NCBI RefSeq assembly: GCF_900109655.1
Contig: NZ_FOAT01000005.1
Location: 64,001 to 128,000, forward strand
DNA: 64,000 nucleotides
Direction: 5' to 3'
Source of the DNA: Hominimerdicola alba
GTDB lineage: Bacteria > Bacillota > Clostridia > Oscillospirales > Ruminococcaceae
Under the pieces are notes generated by a model. That model ran no database searches. It was not told the DNA's origin and worked only from the letters and a program-made list of their open reading frames with translations. Position 1 is the first letter of the stretch. Every line of letters begins with the position of its first letter. Positions 8,535 to 14,765 of this stretch are shown here, piece after piece. The position numbers and the translations under genes are program-made.

Positions 8535-9512
8535 TTGTCCGATAAGAAAAAACTAATACCGATACTGATATCCTCAGCAGTTTGTATACTGATGGTTGCA
8601 GTAGCGGAGATGACGGGCGAAAAGGAGATCATATTTCCTGAGATCGCTGCTATCGCCATAGGCACGCTTGCCGCCCCCACACAATCGTGGAACGCAAGCA
8701 AGCTGCGCATGATAACGACCTTGACCATCGCTGCTCTTATGGGAATGGCAGTCGTCAGGTTCGTACCCTTTCCCCAGTACATACAAATACCCATAGCGCT
8801 GACAGCATCAATGGCTCTGATAACACTGTCGCGGACGAATTTTCTTCCCGCGATATCAGCCTGTCTGCTGCCGATACTTCTGGTGACACGAAGTTTCCTC
8901 TACCCGGTTTCGGTAGTTGTTACCACAAGCCTGATACTTCTTGCTCAACATATCCTTGAAGAGACTAGTCAGCGGGGAAAGCACATATTTATCCCGATAA
9001 AGCCTGACAAAGCTCTTTTGAAGCTCCGCATAGCTCAGGTAATCATATCCAGCCTGATATGCTTCCTGCCCACCGCAAACGGAAGACCTTTCCTGGTTGC
9101 GCCTCCGCTTCTGGTGGCTTTCGCTGAAATGACAGCCCCAAATTCCCGCATCAAGAAGAACATGAGAACTGCCACGATAATGATGGCGCTCTGCGCTTTC
9201 CTCGGCTGTTCGTCCAGACTTCTTCTCACTGAGATACTGGGACTTCCCTTAGCACTTGCCGCAGCGATAACTTGCTGTGCGGTAATGTTCGCAGTTGACA
9301 GAACAGCCTTCTATTTCCCGCCCTGCGGCGCGATAGCTGTCCTGCCATTTGTTATCCCGCTGAATTCTTTATTGATATTCCCCTTCGCGGTGACCCTCGG
9401 TTTCTTAGCGTTCGCCACACTGACGATGCTGACTTCCGATCATGTCATCAAAGAACAGACTGAGACCGCCCACGAAGAACAGGAACACGCCGAAGCACTA
9501 AACCACATATAA
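8535..9512 (+). CDS. HPP-like polytopic membrane protein
   Basis: The protein of about 325 residues has roughly ten hydrophobic segments in two similar halves. Each half carries an HPP-like loop: PEIAAIAIGTLAAP in the first, FYFPPCGAIAVLPFVIP in the second. HPP proteins are poorly understood membrane proteins, some linked to nitrite transport, so no substrate is proposed. GAGGTGA precedes TTG 8535, making it the likely start; ATG 8517 in the same frame is the alternative. The C-terminal tail is hydrophilic and acidic (EQTETAHEEQEHAEA). It has its own terminator. Confidence 0.65.
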   Translation: MSDKKKLIPILISSAVCILMVAVAEMTGEKEIIFPEIAAIAIGTLAAPTQSWNASKLRMITTLTIAALMGMAVVRFVPFPQYIQIPIALTASMALITLSRTNFLPAISACLLPILLVTRSFLYPVSVVVTTSLILLAQHILEETSQRGKHIFIPIKPDKALLKLRIAQVIISSLICFLPTANGRPFLVAPPLLVAFAEMTAPNSRIKKNMRTATIMMALCAFLGCSSRLLLTEILGLPLALAAAITCCAVMFAVDRTAFYFPPCGAIAVLPFVIPLNSLLIFPFAVTLGFLAFATLTMLTSDHVIKEQTETAHEEQEHAEALNHI

Positions 9513-9519
9513 AAGTTTT

Positions 9520-9556
9520 GCCCCGAAGCACTTGTATAGTACTTCGGGGTGTTTTT
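9520..9556 (+). terminator. Terminator of the HPP-like gene
   Basis: GCCCCGAAG/CTTCGGGG stem (9520-9528 with 9542-9549) followed by TGTTTTTT. Confidence 0.88.
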
Positions 9557-9628
9557 TGCAGAAAATCGACGGAAGCTGTCAAAGAAGAGGGCTTTGGCTC
9601 AAGCCTTTCGCAATAGCAAACTAGCGGA

Positions 9629-9930
9629 GAATCACCAACAGGGAGCTTTTGGTCAAGCTTTTCGCGAAAAGCTTGCGAGGAGTTTGAGGGGCGGAGTCCC
9701 TCAATCACCAAGGTGCAAATCCAAAATGCATTGCAAAACATAAGAGAAAAACAAACTTCCGAAAAAGGCGCGGCACGCGGTCGACGCAGTCACCGCTACA
9801 AAAATCCGAGCGTGGACAATACAAACGTCCACGCTCATTCTATGTGCGGAAAATTATTGCCACACCCGAAATCGGACAGCGTCAGCGAATCCGATTTATC
9901 GACCCGAGGAACGAGGGGCGAAACGTCCAC
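9629..9930. repeat. Dispersed structured repeat, copy B
   Basis: Second copy of the repeat at 2189-2500. The core 9764-9876 is nearly identical to 2325-2440. The hairpin 9808-9817 with 9827-9836 has the stem GAGCGTGGAC/GTCCACGCTC, with a compensatory A-T to G-C change relative to copy A. It lies downstream of both convergent genes (HPP-like and VOC), so it occupies an intergenic end region. Between it and the terminator (9557-9628) nothing is recognised. Confidence 0.7.
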
Positions 9931-9961
9931 CGCAATCCCTAACAAAAGAACATCAAACAAC

Positions 9962-10336
9962 TCACTTCTCACAAAACAGCTCGATCTCCTCACCAAGCGC
10001 TCCAAAAAAGAAAGCAACCCTCGCAGGCAAATGCGGTTCCGAGGGTATGCAGATGTCCTTGGGCTCGACAAATACCTCGTAGCCCGCAGAGCGTACCTGT
10101 GTTATGAGAGCATCAACATCATCCACAGCAAAAGCAAAATGCCGCACAGCACCGACTTCCCTGTTGTTGCCGCCTGTGGTGAATATCTCTATCAGACAGT
10201 TGCCCGCATCGAGCATTATGCCGTCTTTCCATTCACGCGCAACTTTCAGCCCGAGTATATCCCTGTACAGACACAGGACTTTTTCAAGTTCGCCGCGGGT
10301 GCATTTCATTGATATGTGATGTATGCCTTTTACCAT
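9962..10336 (-). CDS. VOC (glyoxalase/bleomycin-resistance) family protein
   Basis: The 124-residue, single-domain vicinal-oxygen-chelate protein starts MVKGIHHISMKC. The four usual metal positions are visible: HHIS (His near 7), the Glu of IEIFTTG (near 50), the His of RHFAFAV (near 66) and the Glu of EEIELF at the C terminus. The substrate is unknown. It is transcribed away from the tRNA cluster, with GAGGTGA just before ATG 10336, and could be read by leakage through the tRNA terminator. Confidence 0.88.
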   Translation of the reverse strand: MVKGIHHISMKCTRGELEKVLCLYRDILGLKVAREWKDGIMLDAGNCLIEIFTTGGNNREVGAVRHFAFAVDDVDALITQVRSAGYEVFVEPKDICIPSEPHLPARVAFFFGALGEEIELFCEK

Positions 10337-10361
10337 AGTATCACCTCGATATAATAAAAAA

Positions 10362-10387
10362 GAGTGAAACCCGTATGAGTTTCACTC
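10362..10387 (-). terminator. Terminator of the tRNA operon
   Basis: Stem GAGTGAAAC (10362-10370) with GTTTCACTC (10379-10387). On the minus strand TTTTTTATTATA follows. It lies directly after the Cys tRNA. Confidence 0.88.
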
Positions 10388-10390
10388 GAG

Positions 10391-10461
10391 AGGCGCCACC
10401 CAGATTTGAACTGGGGATCAGGGTGTTGCAGACCCACGCCTTACCACTTGGCTATAGCGCC
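10391..10461 (-). tRNA. tRNA-Cys (GCA)
   Basis: A 71-base cloverleaf: acceptor GGCGCTA/TGGCGCC, anticodon loop CTGCAAC with anticodon GCA, T arm CCCAG-TTCAAAT-CTGGG. The first anticodon-stem pair is T-T. CCA is not encoded. Last gene of the four-tRNA unit. Confidence 0.95.
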
Positions 10462-10471
10462 ATATAAAAAG

Positions 10472-10544
10472 AGCGGATTACGAGGCTCGAACTCGCTACC
10501 TCCACCTTGGCAAGGTGGCGCTCTACCAGATGAGCTAAATCCGC
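10472..10544 (-). tRNA. tRNA-Gly (GCC)
   Basis: A 73-base cloverleaf: acceptor GCGGATT/AATCCGC, anticodon stem CCACC/GGTGG around TTGCCAA (anticodon GCC), T loop TTCGAGC. CCA is not encoded. Confidence 0.96.
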
Positions 10545-10571
10545 AAGTGCCAATATTTGATTGGCTGTAAG

Positions 10572-10645
10572 CGACCCGGATGAGACTCGAACTCACGACC
10601 TCCGCCGTGACAGGGCGGCGTTCTAACCAACTGAACTACCGGGCC
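10572..10645 (-). tRNA. tRNA-Asp (GTC)
   Basis: A 74-base cloverleaf: acceptor GGCCCGG/CCGGGTC, anticodon stem CCGCC/GGCGG around CTGTCAC (anticodon GTC), discriminator G. CCA is not encoded. Confidence 0.96.
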
Positions 10646-10667
10646 GTAAGAGTTTTGCAACTCTTGA

Positions 10668-10743
10668 TGGTGGGGACTACAGGGCTCGAACCTGTGACCC
10701 TCTGCTTGTAAGGCAGATGCTCTCCCAGCTGAGCTAAACCCCC
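10668..10743 (-). tRNA. tRNA-Val (TAC) with encoded CCA
   Basis: Acceptor GGGGGTT/AGTCCCC, anticodon stem TCTGC/GCAGA around CTTACAA (anticodon TAC). The 3' CCA is encoded (10668-10670), unlike in the other three. First gene of the unit. Confidence 0.96.
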
Positions 10744-10799
10744 ATTTTGCTGGATTTTCTGAGGTTTTGAAGTTTTTCGTGTCCCTCAGAACAGTATCT

Positions 10800-10828
10800 A
10801 TTATACACCATTGCAAGCGATTTGTCAA
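10800..10828 (-). promoter_or_regulatory. Consensus promoter of the tRNA operon
   Basis: On the minus strand: TTGACA (10828-10823), a 17-base spacer and TATAAT (10805-10800), a perfect sigma-A consensus as expected for stable RNA. It lies 57 bases upstream of the Val tRNA. Confidence 0.92.
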
Positions 10829-10895
10829 CCCCTTTTTTCAAAAAAAATGATATTTTTTTCATTTAATTATTTTACGTTTTAGAAATCAAAAATAA

Positions 10896-10911
10896 TGTTC
10901 CACGCGGAACA
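10896..10911. other. parS-like 16-mer (weak candidate)
   Basis: TGTTCCACGCGGAACA matches 13 of 16 bases of the ParB site TGTTTCACGTGAAACA as I remember it. Arms TGTTCC/GGAACA are perfect. It lies between the tRNA promoter and the hslO terminator. Confidence 0.35.
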
Positions 10912-10942
10912 TTTGTGCGACTATCAACACTTCATCACAAAA

Positions 10943-10973
10943 GCAAAATGCCGCAGACCTAAGCCCGCGGCAT
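10943..10973 (-). terminator. Terminator of hslO
   Basis: Stem ATGCCGC/GCGGCAT (10948-10954 with 10967-10973) followed on the minus strand by TTTTGCTTTTG. It begins 7 bases after the hslO stop. Confidence 0.85.
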
Positions 10974-10979
10974 ACCAAT

Positions 10980-11861
10980 TTATTCCTTGCTTTCAGATAT
11001 CAGACTGCGCACTTCATCGGGAGTGAAGCTGTAATGCTTGCCGCAAAAGTGGCATTTGATATCGATATCCTTGCCATCATCGATGATATCAGCGAGTTCT
11101 TTCGAACCGAGGGATATCAGCACTCTCTCAGTCCTCTCACGTGAACAGTCACAGCGGTAGTCCACCTTGAAATCATCAAGCACATTGGGCTCAAGACCGT
11201 CAAGAGCCATCAGCGCTATCTCGTCGGTAGTCCTGCCGTTTTCCATCAGAGCGGTGACAGACTGCATAGCCTGGATATTTTTCTCTATCTGAGTGATTAC
11301 CTCGTCACTGGCAAAGGGCAGTACCTGTATCAGGAAACCGCCTGCGTTCTTGACGGTGAGATCTGAATTCACCAGCACGCCAAGTGCGCACACGCTGGGC
11401 ACCTGCTCGCTCTGGGCGAGGTATGCAGTGATATCCTCAGCTATCTCGCCGCTTACAAGGGGTACCTGACCCACGTAGGGTTCTTTCAGACCAAGGTCTT
11501 TTATAACGGTTATAGCGCCGTCTGTGCCCACAGCACCTGCAACATCAAGCTTGCCGATGGCATTAGGCGGAAGCTCCACCACAGGCTGCATAACATCGGC
11601 TTTTACGTTGCCGTAGCTGTCAGCCACCGCTATCAGCTGACCCGCAGGTCCGCCGCCCTCGATCTTTACTGTTATCTTATCGTCCTCGCCTTTCATACCG
11701 AAACCGAGGAGGGATGTGCCCATTGAAAGCCTGCCCAGCGCCGCTGTAACAACCGCCGAGGACTTATGCACACGTTCGATCTCTTCGACAATGTCCTTGC
11801 CATCGATAGCCGAACACACTACCGAAGCGTCCTTTGAGATCGCTCTTACTATTCTTCCCAC
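10980..11861 (-). CDS. hslO: Hsp33 redox-regulated chaperonin
   Basis: Cytoplasmic holdase chaperone switched on by oxidation of a zinc-bound cysteine centre. The 293-residue protein is full length. The N-terminal domain starts GRIVRAISKDASVV and has the conserved GGGPAGQLIAVAD segment. The C-terminal redox switch is CDC (in DYRCDCSRER) plus CHFC (in IKCHFCGKHYSF), giving the four zinc cysteines. AGGAGTAA lies just before ATG 11861. It has its own terminator and probably stands alone, with a 93-base gap to the upstream gene. Confidence 0.96.
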   Translation of the reverse strand: MGRIVRAISKDASVVCSAIDGKDIVEEIERVHKSSAVVTAALGRLSMGTSLLGFGMKGEDDKITVKIEGGGPAGQLIAVADSYGNVKADVMQPVVELPPNAIGKLDVAGAVGTDGAITVIKDLGLKEPYVGQVPLVSGEIAEDITAYLAQSEQVPSVCALGVLVNSDLTVKNAGGFLIQVLPFASDEVITQIEKNIQAMQSVTALMENGRTTDEIALMALDGLEPNVLDDFKVDYRCDCSRERTERVLISLGSKELADIIDDGKDIDIKCHFCGKHYSFTPDEVRSLISESKE

Positions 11862-11954
11862 TTTAAATTACTCCTATCATAAGTGAATGATCAGTCTTGA
11901 ATGTATATCCAGCCCTTACATCTGCAAATGCATGACGCAGAGCCTGTTTGTCTT

Positions 11955-12335
11955 TTATTTTAAGAAGCTCATGAATCCGCCGAAGAACAGGAATACCGCA
12001 AGCGTTATAGACACCACCGTTGCACCTATCATGGGCTTGATATATTTTTTCGACTTCGATGAGCCCTTTACTCCTACGCCTATCAATGCGATAATACCGC
12101 ACAAAGGATTTAAAAGGATACATATGCACAGCAGGGTACACAGAACATCGTTATCCTTTGCCAGCAAAGCCTCTGTCCGACTGATACCGGCTGCTGCATC
12201 TCTCCTTTTGCGATCAAGCACTTCCTTTGCAGTTTCGATATCCTCTTCCGAATACAGATCTCTCTGCTCGTAAATAATCTGTTCAAGGTCTGCAATGCCG
12301 TAGGTTTCAAATTCTTCTTTTACATTATCTTCCAT
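11955..12335 (-). CDS. Small membrane protein of unknown function
   Basis: The 126-residue protein has a charged N-terminal half of about 60 residues (MEDNVKEEFETYGIADLEQIIYEQRD, only partly quoted), followed by two hydrophobic segments (about 65-88 and 102-120). The ADLEQII...QRDLYSEEDIETAKEVL pattern resembles a short helical domain, but I cannot name a family. Length and layout suggest a two-pass protein with a cytosolic helical head. It follows the methyltransferase gene by 30 bases. Confidence 0.65.
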   Translation of the reverse strand: MEDNVKEEFETYGIADLEQIIYEQRDLYSEEDIETAKEVLDRKRRDAAAGISRTEALLAKDNDVLCTLLCICILLNPLCGIIALIGVGVKGSSKSKKYIKPMIGATVVSITLAVFLFFGGFMSFLK

Positions 12336-12365
12336 ATTATCATCCTCATTATAAACAGCACCATA

Positions 12366-13121
12366 TTATTCAGTGCCGCGGTCTTTACGCCTGTACACGT
12401 ACAACTCACGCTCGGTCTTGCTGTCGGGCGGGTCATCGGTAAGTCCGTCATAGATACCTACATTTTCAAACCCGAACTCCTCAGCAGTCCTCTCGATAAG
12501 CTCACGGGAAAGCAGTATCTCTGTGATATACTCTGTCTCGCGGGTATAACTGCCGTCTTCTTTTTCAGCGAAGAAATCAAGGGCGATATCCACCGTTCCG
12601 TTGTCACGGCAGTTATTCCTCCATGCACAGAACAGCCCGTCAAGTTCATAGACGAAACAGTTATCGCCCAGTACCTCACGGTGCTTGTACTCGGTATTCA
12701 CATCAAATATAAACAGCCCGCCGTCGCAGGTGAACATTGAAGCACGCTCCACCGTTTCGCGGAAAGCCTCCTCATTCGGCAGATGGTTCATGCCGTCAAG
12801 CACGCAGACTATCATATCCGCCGCGCCCCAGAGGTCGAGCTCAGACATATCCTGACATATATATGTGATATCGCTGTCGGCTGAACGGTTCTCCTCAGCC
12901 GCTTCGAGCATATCCGCAGATATATCCACGCCTATCACATCGAACCCCAGCTTTTCAAGCTCGGTACAAAGCCTGCCTGTGCCGCAGCCCAGCTCGACGA
13001 CGACCTCGTTCTCGCTGCTGTATTCAAGCCCAAGCTGACGTATCCTTGCGGCTATCGCGCCGTATGGAACGTCTTTCTGGAGAGCGTCATAATATCCGGC
13101 AAAGCTGCTGTAGCCGTTCAT
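12366..13121 (-). CDS. Class I SAM-dependent methyltransferase
   Basis: The 251-residue protein starts YSSFAGYYDALQ and has motif I VVELGCGTGRLC (near 43-54), motif II VIGVDISADMLEAA and motif IV DMIVCVLDGMNHL. This matches the Methyltransf_25/YqeM-like small-molecule methyltransferase type; the acceptor is unknown. Its ATG (13121) overlaps the stop of yerC by 4 bases (ATGA), so translation is probably coupled to that regulator gene. Confidence 0.85.
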   Translation of the reverse strand: MNGYSSFAGYYDALQKDVPYGAIAARIRQLGLEYSSENEVVVELGCGTGRLCTELEKLGFDVIGVDISADMLEAAEENRSADSDITYICQDMSELDLWGAADMIVCVLDGMNHLPNEEAFRETVERASMFTCDGGLFIFDVNTEYKHREVLGDNCFVYELDGLFCAWRNNCRDNGTVDIALDFFAEKEDGSYTRETEYITEILLSRELIERTAEEFGFENVGIYDGLTDDPPDSKTERELYVYRRKDRGTE

Positions 13122-13426
13122 TCCTCGGTTTCCTTTTTCTTCTCCAGCCTGTCGAAAACTATGTTGTATCCGCCGCTGCCGTCATAGGAAAGTGACCTGT
13201 TAACACGGCTGATAGTCGCCGTGGAAGCGCCTGTCTCCTTGACGATATCGCTGTATACGTGCTTGTCTGTCAGCATCCTTGCCACCTGAAAGCGCTGTGA
13301 AAAGCTCTTCAGCTCGGGAACTGTACAGAGGTCTTTAAAGAAAAGCCTGCACTCTTCAAGAGTTTCAAGGCAGAGTATTGCTTCGTAAAGCTCGTCCAGA
13401 TTTGCTATCTCTAATTTATCGCGCAT
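13118..13426 (-). CDS. yerC: YerC/TrpR-like DNA-binding regulator
   Basis: The 102-residue member of the TrpR-like YerC/YecD family has the Trp-repressor type helix-turn-helix SQRFQVARMLTDKHVYSDIVKE followed by TGASTATISRVNRSL (two adjacent parts). Start ATG 13426 is chosen because GGAG lies 7 bases upstream; the GTG at 13435 sits inside that site. The family's effector is not established. Upstream (13438-13517) are nested inverted repeats that may be its own operator. It is coupled to the methyltransferase by a 4-base overlap. Confidence 0.88.
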   Translation of the reverse strand: MRDKLEIANLDELYEAILCLETLEECRLFFKDLCTVPELKSFSQRFQVARMLTDKHVYSDIVKETGASTATISRVNRSLSYDGSGGYNIVFDRLEKKKETEE

Positions 13427-13437
13427 AAAAAACACTC

Positions 13438-13517
13438 CTTTACATTTACTATATTTTTCATATTGTAAAGTGCTAAATTACATTTATATTTTAGCACATT
13501 ACAGCGTAAATGTAAAG
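13438..13517 (-). promoter_or_regulatory. Nested inverted repeats upstream of yerC
   Basis: The outer pair is CTTTACATTTA (13438-13448) and TAAATGTAAAG (13507-13517). The inner pair is GTGCTAAA (13470-13477) and TTTAGCAC (13490-13497). The inner repeat resembles TrpR-family operators in spacing and in its CTA core. A role in autoregulation is inferred. Confidence 0.55.
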
Positions 13518-13555
13518 GGGTATATTGAATATTTTATATTAATAAAGAAAATCTT

Positions 13556-14266
13556 TTATCTATTGCGGTTAGGGGTAAGAAATCCTGTGGGCGGTTCAGT
13601 GTCGTCCTCGTCATCGGGGATATCTTCGGCGTTTTCTTCCTCTTCTTCCGCGTATTCGGCATTTGCATACCAGTCTTCGCGAATCTCCTCGATTATGGCT
13701 TTCAGCTCCTCAACGCCCTCGCCTGTCACCGCCGAGAAAGGTATGCAGTGGATATCCTCAAAGTAGGGTATCTCATCAGCTAAAGCCGCCATGCGTTCCT
13801 TGCGGGCAGTGGGCTTCAGCTTATCAGCCTTGGTAAGCACGATAACAAAAGGTATCTCGTTATCGATGAGGTAGTTTATCATTTGCAGGTCGTCCTTGCT
13901 GGGGGCATGACGCATATCTATCAGCTGGAACACCAGTTCAAGGTCGCGGTCAAAGTCAGCTAGATATCCGCCGATAAGGTCGCCCCAGCCTTTTTTCTCG
14001 CCCTTGGACACATTAGCGTAGCCATAACCGGGAAGGTCAACGAAATAAACATCCTCCACCGAGAAGAAATTTATCGTAACCGTCTTGCCGGGAACAGAGC
14101 TGACCCTTGCCATATTCTTGCGGTTGAATATTTTGTTTATCAGCGAGCTTTTGCCCACATTAGACCTGCCCGAAAATGCGAACTCGGGTCGGTCAGATTC
14201 GGGTATCTGCGCAAGCTTGCCATATGAGGTGATAAATTCTGCCTTATTGAAATTCAGCGGTTTCAT
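13556..14266 (-). CDS. engB: Ribosome biogenesis GTPase EngB/YsxC
   Basis: Essential-type GTPase for large-subunit assembly. G1 is GRSNVGKSS, G3 DLPGYGYA, G4 TKAD and G5 FSAVTGEG. Start ATG 14266 (MKPLNFNKAEF) gives the usual N terminus; the frame extends to 14341 without a ribosome binding site. The C terminus carries an unusual acidic tail of about 35 residues after the GTPase domain (NAEYAEEEEENAEDIPDDED), longer than in standard YsxC. It is near lon, as in Bacillus. Confidence 0.95.
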   Translation of the reverse strand: MKPLNFNKAEFITSYGKLAQIPESDRPEFAFSGRSNVGKSSLINKIFNRKNMARVSSVPGKTVTINFFSVEDVYFVDLPGYGYANVSKGEKKGWGDLIGGYLADFDRDLELVFQLIDMRHAPSKDDLQMINYLIDNEIPFVIVLTKADKLKPTARKERMAALADEIPYFEDIHCIPFSAVTGEGVEELKAIIEEIREDWYANAEYAEEEEENAEDIPDDEDDTEPPTGFLTPNRNR

Positions 14267-14293
14267 CTCATTCACTCCTGTCTTAATACTCAC

Positions 14294-14337
14294 AAAAAGA
14301 GGGCAGCCACAGTCGACACAGTCACCGTTCAGCCCTC
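14294..14337 (-). terminator. Probable terminator after cdd, with a core match to the dispersed repeat
   Basis: Outer stem GAGGGC/GCCCTC (14299-14304 with 14332-14337). On the minus strand CTTTTTGTG follows. The loop contains GTCGACACAGTCACCG, close to the core of the dispersed repeat (GTCGACGCAGTCACCG). Confidence 0.6.
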
Positions 14338-14350
14338 CCATGATTAGGTT

Positions 14351-14746
14351 TTATCCTATCCACCACTCGGGAGTAAGTTCACCGAGGGTCATTATCCGCC
14401 CTGCTTCATAGTCCATCATTATCTCGATATCCTTGTAGCTGTCGGGCATCAGCTGTACCATAAGTTCCCTGCAAGCACCGCAGGGTGCGCCCTTTGAGGG
14501 GTTCGGGGATATGCACAGCACCTTGTCTATCTCCTGCTCGCCGTTGGTTATCATGTTGAATATTGCGTTCCTCTCGGCGCATATGCCGAGGGTCGAACAG
14601 GTGTCGATACACACGCCGGTGTATATCTTTCCTGATTTTGAAAGTACCGCCGCAGCCACTTCTCCGCAGGTCACGTAATCCGATATCTTACGCGCACCGA
14701 GGACAGCTTCTGCCGCATCATACATATCTTTCCATATCTGTTCCAT
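14351..14746 (-). CDS. cdd: Cytidine deaminase-type zinc hydrolase
   Basis: The 131-residue protein has the two zinc motifs of nucleoside deaminases: C-A-E (ICAERNAIFNM) and PCGACREL. This would deaminate cytidine/deoxycytidine in pyrimidine salvage. The early Cys ligand in place of His and the overall size fit tetrameric Cdd; a blasticidin-S deaminase-like relative is the main alternative. It is 19 bases behind lon on the same strand and ends at the terminator near 14294. Confidence 0.85.
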   Translation of the reverse strand: MEQIWKDMYDAAEAVLGARKISDYVTCGEVAAAVLSKSGKIYTGVCIDTCSTLGICAERNAIFNMITNGEQEIDKVLCISPNPSKGAPCGACRELMVQLMPDSYKDIEIMMDYEAGRIMTLGELTPEWWIG

Positions 14747-14765
14747 TTTGTTTCTCCATTATATT

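Noticed and set aside
10535-10828. 97-codon open frame on the minus strand
   Set aside because: It runs across three tRNA genes (Gly end, Asp, Val) and the tRNA promoter; the translation is an artefact of tRNA sequence.
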